From Xanthostigma xanthostigma (taxonomy: Eukaryota > Arthropoda > Insecta > Raphidioptera > Raphidiidae), in the NCBI GenBank assembly GCA_963575645.1, contig OY754469.1, positions 49,372,753-49,436,752 of the forward strand: 64,000 bases of DNA. The letters run 5' to 3'. Under the pieces are notes generated by a model, which did no database searches, had not been told where the DNA came from, and was given only the letters and a program-made list of their open reading frames with translations. The translations under genes were made by a program, and so were the position numbers. This document shows positions 1 to 11,501 of this stretch, one piece after another; positions within the stretch are counted from its first letter, which is position 1; every line of letters starts with the position of its first letter.

Positions 1-122
1 ACTTGCAAAAAATGTTCTTGAGGCATTTTGAAATTTTAATATCTTCACATTTAGTAATTAATAAAATAAAAAAATAAATAAGTCAGATCATTTAGTCGGG
101 TCTAAATGTTTGCCAGGCGGTT

Positions 123-294
123 ACAAAACAGTCTATACCTAATATTCGAGTGCGGATACGACGCCACGGGTAGGTTGAAGTGTGCAGAGAGGGAGCGTAT
201 ATGAACTGAGTTGAAGTGTGCTGCGGCGCTATATGCTCTCAACTTACCCCTAACGTCTTACTCGCACTCGAATGTAATTATTAGACAGTTTTTG
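123..294. repeat. Short TIR element (MITE), family unknown
   Basis: Arms of about 30 bp face each other: CTAATATTCGAGTGCG on the left and CGCACTCGAATGTAATTA on the right, with a GC-richer core than its surroundings. No coding sequence. The family is not recognised. Confidence 0.6.
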
Positions 295-825
295 TCGAGT
301 TCGAATCTCAGCAATATATTTTCTTATGAATAAAACTATTTTAAAAATAAGCCGTTTATATATAAAATAGTTTTTTTGTACTGCTTTGTTTTATAAAGTG
401 TCTCTATTGCACACACATTAGAACAGATTTAAAACCAATTACAATACGAAATATTATTTCAATTTTGTACAAAATCCGATACAATGATGAATTATGTCGG
501 TAGTTTTGCGGTATTGTTTCGCTACCAAAATTTGCTCTAATTAACTCTATTTAAAGCCTCAAACCGTGTTCAGAATTTGTCTGCAAGTACCTACAGGCGT
601 GCTAATAAATATACCGGGTGTATATCAATCTTTGAAAACTAATTACCGTAAAATATAATATTAATTGTTTTATAATATTGCATTTTTATACACAAATATA
701 ATAATCTAACACTTCTTAATAAATATATTCCTCAGAAAAAAAATATAACTAATATTTTTAGTAGTAATCAAGCTTATAAAATAATTGTAGTTTTTAGCTT
801 TAAAATCTACAAACAAAAATTTAGA
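295..825. other. Unassigned AT-rich spacer
   Basis: No credible reading frame or paired repeat. The phrase ATACCGGGTGT near 612 resembles the end of an old transposon copy. Confidence 0.4.
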
Positions 826-1112
826 AATATAATAATAATAATAATGCGTTTAATGTCCGTTTCTCGACTTTATGTCATAACAGACGCCATTCGCACCATT
901 ACTATTTTTTCCCGTTATTTTCTACAATTTTTAAACTTCAACTTATAGCAATGGGCAAATGAAGGAATTTTTAGGAAATTAGGACAAGCATAGGCGTTTG
1001 ACAGATAATTGGCCATGGCCTTGAAAAGGAACCATCTCGAGATTTATCTGGAATTATTGAGGGAAACCATGGAAAACCTCAACAAGATGGCCGGTACAGG
1101 AGTTATTTTATG
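826..1112 (-). repeat. Head-truncated copy of the tRNA-headed SINE
   Basis: Shares its body with the copies at 11265-11501, 39925-41056 and 46037-46345: GCCATGGCCTTGAA, ATTATTGAGGGAA and AACCTCAACAAGATGGCCGG appear in the same order. The tRNA-like head is missing beyond about 1112. It starts with a short AAT repeat, as expected for the 3' end of a minus-strand copy. Confidence 0.7.
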
Positions 1113-1385
1113 TATGTCGTTCGTAAATGAAGAAAATTATACGAAAAGTGGCATGTTATAACGAGCGCGATCAACGATCATTACCAACAAGATACATACT
1201 ACATAAAATATAATCTGGCAGTTAGTGTAAGTACCTATATTGAAATCTATTTGGACGAAGACAACGCCTATTTCATTGTTTCACAGATGGATTTATATGG
1301 CACCTGATTGGAAAATTACTGTTGGATTGGTTAAATCATTTTCTTTAAATTTACTTTACGCACTAGTGTGATATGGATTATTTTT
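1113..1385. other. Unassigned spacer
   Basis: No gene or paired repeat seen. Confidence 0.35.
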
Positions 1386-1670
1386 CAAATCTTTGATTAA
1401 CGTCTAATTCAAATTCTTCAATAAATAAAATTATCGACCAATTTTTCAGACAAATATATTAACAAAAAATAATAATTAATACACTGACGTTTCGGTCCGG
1501 ATTTGGATTTTCTTCAGATTTGATCTTAAAAATATAAAAAAAATATAAAAAAATATAAAAAAAAAATTATATTTATATTTTTTAGATCAAATCTGAAGAA
1601 GGTCCAAAATAATTATTTTTTGTTAATATAGGTATTTGTCTGAAAAATTGGTCGATAATTTCATTTATTC
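1386..1670. repeat. Foldback element, family A, copy 1
   Basis: Inverted arms ATTATCGACCAATTTTTCAG and CTGAAAAATTGGTCGATAAT flank an AT-rich centre. The left arm contains, on the minus strand, CTGAAGA followed later by CCGAAACGTC, the motif discussed for families A, B and the 60-kb foldback. The same family lies at 3465-3770 and 63326-63612. Confidence 0.75.
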
Positions 1671-2040
1671 AACACGCGTGAGTAATATGTAATTTCGGGG
1701 CCCTGCTAAATTCGGGAGAAATAATAAATTACTTCATGTTGACGCGTAGAGTGCTAATAATAAGCCGTACAGTGTGATAATGAATTTTCTGGACCAATAG
1801 AAACTCAGTAGCAAGCCCAAGCGTGAAATAATGAAAAAAAACTGCACGCAGCTTCTGGACCAATATGAACGTGGTAGGCGGTATTGTATATATGAAAACA
1901 GCATCGCAATTCAACGAAAGTCATGGCCATCTTGTATGCATCGAGGACGGTGTGTACGTCAATCAATGAAGTGATTTATTATTTTTCCCTCTTTTATCAG
2001 GGCCCCGATTACATATTACTCCTGCTAGTTGAATAAAGTA
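1667..2040. repeat. TIR element with GC-rich ends
   Basis: Inverted ends GAGTAATATGTAATTTCGGG and CCCCGATTACATATTACTCC, both continuing into GGGCCCTG/CAGGGCCC and outward into TTATTCAAC/GTTGAATAA. No transposase sequence is left; the short frame on the minus strand inside (1729-1914) is treated as noise. Confidence 0.65.
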
Positions 2041-2166
2041 TTATGTGCGACCATTGATCGAAGGAGAATATTCCACTCGCGTGCGTTTTACCGCACTCGC
2101 TACGCTCGTGCAGCAAATTTCACGCTCATGGAATGTTCTCCTTCTCTCACTAGTCGCACAATATAC
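2037..2166. repeat. Small foldback
   Basis: About 38-bp inverted arms, GAAGGAGAATATTCCA on the left and TGGAATGTTCTCCTTC on the right, around a core of about 50 bp. Confidence 0.55.
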
Positions 2167-2519
2167 TATTATTGAGGGATTATTTTTCTATACAGGCATG
2201 AAAAGGATAGTGCAAAAAAATTCCACATAAAGTCTTTATATTTTGTATGAGATAATTGTCAACCTTTATTGCTATAGTGCATTTTTACAAAATAACACCT
2301 TGTATATATTATACATTGTAAAAATAAAAGTCAAAGTATCGTTTGAAAAATGGCAGGAATCGGCAACACTCACAGAACCAATCAATGTGATTCATTTAAA
2401 TGCAAATATTTCACGTGGCTGTGATTACGAACATCTGTAATATTAATTAACTTCAGTTTAAATTATATTTAAATACGAATTCATATTGTGTGCTTGCAAA
2501 CTGCGCGCTTTAATAGAAA
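2167..2519. other. Unassigned spacer
   Basis: No convincing gene or repeat. Confidence 0.35.
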
Positions 2520-3430
2520 TAATTTGAAGAGAAGCTCATATCTCTGAAACTAAAAGTGATACAAGGTTGCGGAAGGTCGGAATCGATTCAGAATGACGTT
2601 TTCTATAAGTATGTGTAATATCAAGCGAATTTATTTTTCAAAAATTTTTCAATTTTGTAAGAAGGGTCCCTTCTTACTTTTTCCGTTTTTAAGAAAACTC
2701 ACAAATTTATGAGATTCTGTTTACAAACGAGTTATAACTGAGGTTATTCTTATAGAAAAAATCGCGCTGAATCGATTCCGACTACTCCCACCTCTGTATC
2801 ATTCGTCGTTTAGAAGTTACAGCGTTTTTTAAGTTTTTCTTAAATAATATAGACAAACGCTTATATTTCCGAAAGTAAAGGTGATACAGTGTTGCGGATG
2901 GTGATCGGAATCGATTCAGCTTGAATTTTTCTATAAGTTCGAGTAATATAAGGCGGGCCAAAAATCACTTAGAGTCTTAAAAACTTGCAGATTTGCAAAA
3001 CGCGTATGAAACATGAAAAACTGCGATATTTGAAAAAATATAAAAATATCTCAGATATGCTTAATATTAACGACGTCTTATAGAAAAAATTACGCTGAAT
3101 CGAATAAGCCTAAGCGCAAATTCGTATCTCGCTTAGTTTAGACGCTACAAAGGTATACAAATTTAAACAGTTTAAATTGGCTATATCTCCGAAAATAAAG
3201 GAGATACAGGCGTTGCGGATGGTCGGAATCGATTCATCAGAGCGACTTTTTCTATAAGTATGCACAATATCAGACCAAACAGAGCGAACTTATTTTGCAA
3301 AAATTTTTCAATTTTGTAAGAAGGGTCCTCCCTTCTTACTATTTCTGTTTTTAAAAAAATCGAAAAATCTGTTAGATATTGCTCATAACTTTTTAGTGAA
3401 CGCGTGGTTTGAAAATTCCACATAACTTTG
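2520..3430. repeat. Degenerate repeat block with units in alternating orientation
   Basis: The phrase GGTCGGAATCGATTCA (or close variants) recurs near 2575, 2905 and 3220 in direct orientation. Related sequence near 2770 and 3090 is inverted. A second phrase, AAATTTTTCAATTTTGTAAG, occurs near 2640 and 3300. This looks like an old dispersed element built of alternating inverted units, not a gene. Confidence 0.6.
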
Positions 3431-3464
3431 GAGATTATTATGTTTATCCCGTTAAAAAATTCTA

Positions 3465-3770
3465 GAACTAAATAAAATTGTCGACCAATTATTTTCAGAC
3501 TACCTATATATTGACAAAAATAAAATTATAAATCAATTTTTCATAATTTTCGATTAACTTCTGCATTCTATTATAAAATAAGTAGATTATACTAATTAAT
3601 TTTTTATATTTTTTATATTATTTCTGAAGAAGTTCTAAATCCAGATCGAAACGTCATCTTTTGTAATATTGATTTAAAATTTTATTTTTGTCAATATATA
3701 GTGCGAAAAAAAATTGGTCGACAATTTTATTTATTTGAAGAGTTCTATTCAGACGTTAATCAAAGATTTG
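3465..3770. repeat. Foldback element, family A, copy 2
   Basis: Arms read AAATTGTCGACCAATTAT and AAAATTGGTCGACAATTTTA. CTGAAGAAGTTCT ... CAGATCGAAACGTC lies on the plus strand at about 3627-3655. The flank CGTTAATCAAAGATTTGA is also shared with copies 1 and 3. Confidence 0.75.
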
Positions 3771-4396
3771 AGTGTTAGAATTCAAATATTTATTATACTG
3801 TCCATGTTTTAATATCGTCTTTATACACCGGTCAAGCTTTGTCTCGTTCTTATCCCGACCATCCCGGCAGATTATGAGGAAACATCCAGGCGTATTATGA
3901 ATGATCCCGATTTTATTGGAAACTCAACAATGGATAGATCGTCCTTAATGAAGTTGGCTGGATGCATCAATACAGCACTGGTTTATTAAGTTGTACTGGC
4001 GTTTATTTTACAACCACAAGGGGTGGGGAAACTACTTGAAACATAAAACGGAAGTCTCTTAATTTCGTCAATCGGTGTAATCCGTATGTCACAGCTTTAT
4101 AACTCCGCCATCTTTTCATCGATTCGGATGAAATTTTACAGGCAGGTGTCTTAAATACAACTGTCAAGAATAAACTCTTTTTTTAATATTCTACAGCCAT
4201 CTTAGTTCAAAAATAAAGCTGCGAATACATTTCTGTGTTGTGTTACAGCACAATGTTGCATGGATCAGAGAGTAATTTTGCATGTAATCAAACAGATAAA
4301 GTGAATACTTCTTTGTTGTATTCTGCCACAATGCAATAATCCTTTGATTCCCAGATTTTCGTTACAAAACAACAGAGAACTGTGTTCGAAGCTTAA
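3771..4396. other. Unassigned spacer
   Basis: Mixed-composition sequence without a long reading frame. No family recognised. Confidence 0.3.
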
Positions 4397-4624
4397 GGCC
4401 CGATTCACACTATAGTGCCGGTCACGGTTCGCTCTCGGTCCAGTCTCGGTTCGGTAAACGATTCTTACACAAGAAACAATGAGCGTATTCATACTATCAG
4501 CTCAAGTTCGGATCCAATCACGCTCCGGCATCGATCCGTTTAGAAGAATATTTTGCTGGAGCGTGATCGAACTTTGCCTGACTTATGAATAGATTTTTGT
4601 TTCAAATGCAGTATTCGTCTATTA

Positions 4625-4794
4625 AATGACGGTATACAGGGTGTAGTATTCGCCTTCCGTTTTCCTCGCTAATAAGGATGCACCCACATTCTTCTCTTCG
4701 TTGTCTTGCGTTTCACTCTTTTCTTATTTGCCGTATCTTCATCAAGAAGAATAGCTATAACAGCTAATTCTTCAATTGAAAAATCGAACGACAT
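4625..4794 (-). pseudogene. PIF/Harbinger transposase, N-terminal remnant
   Basis: An ATG at 4794 opens 41 residues ending in KRRMWVHP and then a stop at 4669. A one-base frame change restores LARKTEGEYYTLY, which continues the pattern (basic stretch, W-V-x-P, basic residues, acidic-aromatic) seen at the start of Harbinger nucleases. The catalytic DDE region is absent. A broken relic inside the TIR element at 4397-5515. Confidence 0.75.
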
Positions 4795-4916
4795 TGTCAA
4801 ACAACTAGAAAAATTGTACTTATGAAATAAAGTAAAATGTATTGCAAAGGAAATACATCAGACTTCATTGCAAATCGAGATTGTACCGTGATCGAACCCA
4901 GAATGATAGTGTGAAC

Positions 4917-5457
4917 CAGCGTTGCTAGACGTCCTGATTTTGGCGGAACGTCCCGATTTTTAAATCAAAATTAAATGTCCCGCGCGGGACAGGCTCAGTC
5001 CCGCTTTTCGGGGATAACTTTAAAAGAAGTTAAATCTTCACAGAAATATCATGAATAAGTAATTCTCTTATTTGTAAGTTGCAATTTGTAACACTCAGTC
5101 CACAGACTATATTGTTTGAAACGCCATATTTTTCTAATGAATAAAACTTTTTTGATTTTGATTTCTGTTTTTTTTTTTTTTTATTCTGAAGACGAATAAG
5201 ACTCAACTATTTAACGATAGGGTAAATCTGATTTAAAATATTATATTTTTATTAAAATACATTTTCTATGGCTATTTTTGCTACCTATTGTCACGTAAAC
5301 GTAATTTTAATTCAAATAAAAAGATAAATAGGTATTTGAAAACTTCTGATTATATACGTTTTTTTACTATGTCCCGCTTTCGACGAAAGAATCCCGCTGT
5401 TTTCGCTCAAAGAGTTCGAAAATCCCGACTTGGCAAAAAAAAAAACTGGCAACGCTG
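4917..5457. mobile_element. Non-autonomous hAT element nested in the Harbinger element
   Basis: Terminal repeats CAGCGTTGC and GCAACGCTG, with CA...TG ends typical of hAT elements. The 8-bp direct repeat GTGTGAAC is intact on both sides (4909-4916 and 5458-5465), and it belongs to the host Harbinger sequence, which proves the order of insertion. Subterminal GTCCCGATTTT/AATCCCG blocks. No transposase frame. Confidence 0.9.
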
Positions 5458-5518
5458 GTGTGAACACAGTAAGATTTTACCGAACCGTGACCGGCACTAT
5501 AGTGTGAATCGGGCCTAA

Positions 5519-5825
5519 TTTAAACTAGCGTAGTTCAAAGCACTGACTTCTGTTTTCGTTGTATTTTGTAAAAAATAATATTTTGTGGTTTTAAGCATCC
5601 CTGAACCACGTGACACTAGACGGTAGCAGACGAGGTACATGCAATTGTACAATATTTTAACATGCTAGGATTATGAACAAAACTGAAGCAGTACTCTCCA
5701 GCAATATTATATGAACGCGTTTTGATGGAGGCGACAGTTTAAAAACTACACATATCTCAGATATACTAACGAAACGGTCCCGGAAATTTTTCAAATGAAA
5801 TCGCCCGACACCTCCACTCGTTTTG
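5519..5825. other. Unassigned spacer
   Basis: No gene; composition like the surrounding repeats. Confidence 0.3.
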
Positions 5826-6356
5826 ACGTGATAACGTCTTATAAATTGATGAATCACCAATCTTATAAATTGATAAAACACCGGCTGCATGCACGAAAAA
5901 GTGTAACGTTCCTAGCGTTCCGCCTGACCCTGTGCGTGCTTTTCTCGAAAACGGCCCTAACGATTTGGATGAAATTTACTGAAAAGAGATTTTGGGGGGC
6001 AAAAAATCGTTTTAGCTAGGTCTCATCTCTCGAAAAAATCGTTTTCATACAAATTTTATCATTATAAAAATCAATTTTTTGACGTATGAAAATACTTAAA
6101 TATTGCAAGTAGGTTTTGGAATTTTATATAAACAATGAAACAATTGTTTTCAAAATATTATGACAGTTAATCTTTGAGACTTAAAATAAATACGAAAGAA
6201 AGAAAGTTAAAAAAAAACAATTATATTATAGGTGGTGAGTAATTTTAATAAATAAAATTAACCTAAATTTGAAGCGAAAGATGCAATATCATAGATTCGA
6301 ATTATTATAATTATTATATAAATTTAGGTTATGTATTACGGAATACGTTATCACGT
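5826..6356. mobile_element. TIR element, family C, copy 1
   Basis: Ends in ACGTGATAACGT and ACGTTATCACGT. Nearly the whole length, plus about 45 bp beyond the right end, reappears in opposite orientation at 47228-47806. Contains CCGGCTGCATGCACGAAAAA and a TTAGCTAGGTCTCATC phrase. Frames inside it occur in both copies but are interrupted, so it is scored as a repeat. Confidence 0.75.
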
Positions 6357-6403
6357 AAAACTATCGTCCGTAAACCGACTTTACAGAAAACCAATTTTTT
6401 TTT

Positions 6404-6689
6404 TATTTTTCTGTTGATCTGTGGAACATGCACCCGATCAAGAATTACTAAATTGTTTTTGAATGCAGTTTATTAAAAGATGAAAAGTTTTTACGCAATT
6501 AATGTTTCACGAAATAATAACCGAGCTCACAAAAGAATCCGATGCTATTTTTATCGCTTTATCTGTCCTCGAGTTTACGGGTTTTAATTCGAGAACTGGT
6601 GAAAGTTTCAACTGATAATTCAATTTTTTATCAAAAATAATATTTCGTTACAAATATGTACCTATTGTTATTAGACACTATGGTCTTAA
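6404..6689. other. Unassigned spacer
   Basis: No gene or repeat structure seen. Confidence 0.3.
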
Positions 6690-7300
6690 AAAAAGACGGG
6701 TTGCACTCCGGGAGTGCCGGCAGAAGTGATAACTTGAATATTAACGTCTTACGAATTTTCGATCAGGTCACGTGTCCTGACGCGAGTTTAACATTTTTTA
6801 CCCATTACAAAAAAAGTGTACAAAAGATTTCTTCTTACGAATTTTCGATCAGGTCACGTGTCCTGACGCGAGTTTAACATTTTTTACCCATTACAAAAAA
6901 AGGATACAAAAGATTTCTTCTTACGAATTTTCGATCAGGTCACGTGTCCTGACGCGAGTTTAACATTTTTTACCCATTACAAAAAAAGGATACAAAAGAT
7001 TTCTTCTTACGAATTTTCGATCAGGTCACGTGTCCTGACGCGAGTTTAACATTTTTTACCCATTACAAAAAAAGTATACAAAAGATTTCTTCTTACGAAT
7101 TTTCGATCAGGTCACGTGTCCTGACGCGAGTTTAACATTTTTTACCCATTACAAAAAAAGGATACAAAAGATTTCTTCTTACGAATTTTCGATCAGGTCA
7201 CGTGTCCTGACGCGAGTTTAACATTTTTTACCCATTACAAAAAAAGTGTACAACGCCGCTAAAGAAGTTTTCACTTCAAAAATTGTTTTGAAAGAATCCT
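6690..7300 (+). mobile_element. Element with an internal 86-bp tandem array
   Basis: Begins with the self-complementary GCACTCCGGGAGTGCCGGC near 6704 and ends with AACGCCGCTAAAGAAG near 7265. The same beginning and end occur in an inverted copy at 62096-62360, and the same end follows a single unit at 50149-50248. The copies therefore share defined ends and differ mainly in unit number. Class not determined. Confidence 0.6.
6748..7248 (+). repeat. Tandem repeat, six units of 86 bp
   Basis: GATCAGGTCACGTGTCCTGA starts at 6761, 6847, 6933, 7019, 7105 and 7191, exactly 86 bp apart. Units differ by one or two bases near the AAAAAAAG(T/G)(G/A)TACAAAAG junction. Each unit carries an 18-bp near-palindrome centred on CACGTG. 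Confidence 0.95.
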
Positions 7301-10140
7301 CCCGATGAATTAGTAAAAATATGAAAACGTTGACATAGGCGTTTTTGTCTTTTGACCATAAATATAATATTTGCAAAATTCAACTCATTGAAAACTGATA
7401 TTTCTTTACAAAGTCAAATTTACACGGGTCTTGTATAATCTGCATTTCGATTTGGTCTCAAGTTGCTTCGATACGCTTTTTTATGTGTCAGCTACGTGGT
7501 CCCTTGCGGTTTATATAAGTGAAGTTGATTGTACTTACATAATATTATGTAGAACCGTGCAAACTGTCTGGAACGTGTTTTTTTTTATAAAAAAAAGGTA
7601 TTTTTACTTAATATTACACAGCAGAAATTGATTATTCATTTTTTTAAATAGTCCAAAATTTTCAATTATAAAGAAAATAATGTTTTTATTGATTGGTTTA
7701 TATATTTTAATTAGTATCTAATAAGTCTCTATATTTAAGAAATGCCAGATAGCTTAATTTTTTCATGGTTGATATAATGACCCAGTAAAAATCGACAAGA
7801 GTTTTTTCAACTGAACATTGTTTAATTAGATAATAATTAAAATTAATGTATAAAATAAGATTTATTTAGATTTTTACACTGGCGTTCAATAATTTTACAT
7901 TTAAACAACATAAACTTACTTTTTTATTTAGTATATTTGTCTATATTTTAACAATGCTTTAATGAAAAACTTATTTTGCACGGTGTGTTTTGTTCTTTTA
8001 AAATTTTATTATTTATGAGACAGACAATAACCTCAAATGAGAACGGAAGGTTTGAGGTCGTGTGCCCTAATTTGTGACATTTTTTATCTTTTTTATTTTA
8101 CAGCATAGCAAACTGTGTATATATTTATACAAAATGTAACAAAATAACCATGAAAAAAGTTGTTACTGTTGATTTCTTATAACTTCAATTACTACATGTA
8201 GCGCTGCTCTCGAAACGAATCTATCTAGTATTAGAACCATATTTAGTGTTAAAACATTCTGCAGAAAATTTTTATTTTATTATTATAAAAAAAATCTAAT
8301 TCGCCATGAAATTTGACTTCAGAATTACTTTTTGACAGTACATATTCAATTAAACTTTTTTTAACATATTGAAGGCATGTCTTATATTTCGTTTCTATAA
8401 AAAATGCGTTTTTGGCCCGTGTCCAATACAAATACAAAAATGTGTCTCTTTTACTTTTATCCTCCATGATCTGGCAGATGAATTAAGTACGTCATGCTTT
8501 TTTACATAACTCTATATTCAAGATCGACTAAATCAATGCTTTTGTACATTCAGTATATAAAATGTCTGACCATAACAATTTCTGGTTATATTATTATTAT
8601 TAAATTTTACAGATAAATGCTAATTTTGAGCGTTACTACTGCAAATATAAGAAAATATTTACAGAATATTTTTTGCGTAATGAGCGAAAACATTAGGATC
8701 TTTAAGTCCAATAAACTGAACATCATAAAAAGTGTAAAGATCGTTGAACAGTGTCTGTCCGAATTTTTCACTTACATCGTATAGTTTTAGATTGCTTATT
8801 TACAAATGAAATATTTAAGAAAAAGATTATTATTTTTATGTCGTTAAGTAATGGACATATTATGTAAAAAAATAGCTTATTTAATAATTGAATCAACAAT
8901 CGCATAAGAACACGGAAATTCTTACTAAGCATTAGTATTTTATAGTGCCCGCGGTGAGATAATATGGTAGTGAACGCCTACTTGCCCGCAGACAGTGGCG
9001 TGTGGAATAAATTCGACATATCCATTTATAGCGGTAGAAACACACGACGCACATGATCTCCGAAACAGCCAATGCTAGAAGGCGAGCGCAATGTGTTCAC
9101 GACACTATGACGCGATGGCTTCATCTTTCGCAGCAGCTATTCTACAGTATTATAAAACGATTATCATTTTAAATTACTATTTTTTTTTCATATTTGTCCT
9201 TCTGAATTGTCAGCTGTTTTATCTAATCTATAGTTGGTATTACCAATTACTGTTTACTTTATAACAAAAAAAAAATGTAAATAACTAGAAGAAAATAAAT
9301 ATATTACAAGAATAGTTTTATCTACATAATTTGCTTTCATAACTCAAGTCGCCTGAAGATGAATATAATTTTTGGTATGTTGAAACAGCTCGTAATAAAA
9401 AAAAATAACGTAGGAAAAAGAATTTTATTTATTTTGTATATAAACTCACAATCTGTATGAAAGGTTTTGTGAACTTATTTGTCATATTTTTCGCACATAA
9501 AAGATACAATAGATTTATATATTTCTATAGATATTTTTCATATAGCCAGTTGCACCAACTTTGAATAACAAATTATTGAATTGAATTAAAAATCTCCGAT
9601 TGGAGCAACATTAGACGCATTGAACCCAATTTATCTAAATGCAAAAGTTCACCTTTGCAGATATACCTAGTTACACCCTTCTCATGGCAGGGCATTAATT
9701 TAATAATTTCTAAAATAGAAAATAGAAATTCAAAAATCAATATATTTCAAACCACGCCCCAATTTGCTAAAGGACTGAACTTATTATCTCCAAAAACATT
9801 CAATAAAAATTGCTATAAATCTTAATTAATTTTGCTTACGTGTTTCTAGAACTATATTATTTTAAGTATGAATGTAAGAAGGCAAATAAGCAGCAAACAA
9901 CAATTATTTGAATGAAAGGACTGTTGATATTTTTTGTATGATTATTTAGATTTTAAAAAGCCCAGTCTAGAACTATAATTATCAAACTAACATTTTTTTA
10001 TAAAAAAAGCATTCATATAGGTACATTTCTTTATTTTTAAGAAGAGTATTTTCTTTCGAATTTCACGTTTTTAGCATAATAGATTGTAGCGCGAGTTTTA
10101 CAAAATTTTCCACGAAATTCGAAAATTGATCGATGTTTTA
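7301..10140. other. Long unassigned interval
   Basis: AT-rich sequence with no frame that looks coding. A GC-richer patch at about 8945-9130 (GCCCGCGG, CGACGCACATGATC) stands out but has no frame or inverted ends that I can find. CCTGAAGATGAATA ... GTTGAAACAG at about 9353-9393 is a degraded form of the CTGANGA/GAAAC motif. CAGTTGCACCAAC near 9546 resembles a MITE end. Confidence 0.35.
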
Positions 10141-10206
10141 GTCGCGTCAATAAAGCCTTTTACTTCGAACTTCGCAAAAACAGCTCCGATTTTGATGATT
10201 TTTTTT
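10141..10206 (+). repeat. Dispersed repeat block, inverted relative to 54786-54847
   Basis: GCCTTTTACTTCGAA and AGCTCCGATTTTGAT occur here, and their complements occur in the same order at 54786-54847. A short shared piece of an unknown old element. Confidence 0.6.
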
Positions 10207-11264
10207 TAAATTTGGTCGACAAAATTTATTTTATTTTATAAAGCTAATAATATTTCAATTTGAGTTCTTTAAATTTTCAAAAAAAAAATAATTTTGGACA
10301 AAGTTACAGCCTCTCACAAGTAGGTAATGCTTTGCTGTGACCATCATAACTTTGTCTTGGTTCATCCAAAATCGATAAAACAAAGAAAAGTCTTTAGTTT
10401 AATAGTAAATCTGGGACTTAATAGAAGATTTTTTTTTTAATTAATAAAATGGCGACATCTAAAAGCTTACACCCGAATTTGTAAGGACAGATTGTTATAA
10501 AAGCCGAAGTTTTCAACCAAAACCAAAATCCTTTGATCAAGTCCTTGTTTTTTATGCCTTCAATAAGCTGTAAAAATTTCATTTAAATCGATCATTTCAC
10601 TGGCAGGTACCGCACGCTATACAATTCTTACTTTATTCTACTGGGGTCGTAAAATTGTATTATTCAATTGCTATAGAATAGTGTTTTGTTTAAAATTAAT
10701 GAAAATAATCACAGTCAATAATTCTATTAATTTCTCTCGTTTTATAGTGACGTTTGTATTTTCTAACTGGTTGGATCAAAAATAATTTATAGTATGATAA
10801 CTGCTAACAGCTGACAGTGTGGAAGCACCTTTATTGTTAGTGTTATAAATAAACTTTGCATTCCATGAATATTGTAAAGGATGTAATTGCATGCGAGAGA
10901 GAATGATAACAGATAGCAGTGCGGACGTGCGTTCGAGTGAGACGGAGATAGTATTATTACACAAACAGGTGTACAGAGAGAATGGTGTCAAATCATTTTC
11001 ACACTCAAATGATGTTTTTAACCATCATAAATGGCATGGCCAAAAAAAACCGCATTGACAACGTTCTTGTTTAAATCATTTTTGGAGTTATGTATCAAAA
11101 GGGTTCCAACATCCAACGAAGCCTTATTTTGTTCTAACTTGTCTGTCACAGTCTTCTAGCTCCTGAATTATAAAAGCTATGTTCAGTGGCGTAGCGTGGA
11201 CAAATCTGGACGTGGGCAAAGTCATCTCAGCAAAACCCTTTTCTTTCGGTAAATACCTATTTCC
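10207..11264. other. Unassigned spacer
   Basis: AT-rich; no gene seen. Confidence 0.3.
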
Positions 11265-11501
11265 AAGATGAATGCATAGGAGTTCGACAGGTATTCGACC
11301 ATGGCCTTGAATATAGAACCATCTCGATATTTACCTGGAATTGTTGAGGGAACCTCAACAAGATGGCCGGTACAGGAATGACCGTTCCTCGGCGAGAGGC
11401 AGCAGGAAAAAGTTCCAGCCACATCTGCCCCGGCCGGGATTCGAACCCGGTACCTTCCGAATGCGAGTCTAGTGCTCTCACCACTACGCCACCCCGCTCG
11501 G
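11265..11501 (-). repeat. tRNA-headed SINE, near full length
   Basis: On the minus strand the head reads GAGCGGGGTGGCGTAGTGGT (box A-like) and later GGGTTCGAATCCCGGCC (box B-like), followed by a body with GCAGATGTGGCTGGAACTTT and CTGCCTCTCGCCGAGGAACG. A 219-codon frame overlaps it, but the frame results from the GC-richer SINE and is not taken as a gene. Three other copies lie in the window. Confidence 0.85.

Larger units (their letters stand above)
4397..5515 (-). mobile_element. PIF/Harbinger DNA transposon, decayed, with nested hAT
   Basis: Terminal inverted repeats GGCCCGATTCACACTATAGT and ACTATAGTGTGAATCGGGCC are flanked on both sides by the trinucleotide TAA (4394-4396 and 5516-5518), the target duplication type of PIF/Harbinger elements. 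It carries the start of a Harbinger-like transposase on the minus strand and is interrupted by a hAT element at 4917-5457. Non-autonomous as it stands. Confidence 0.85.
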
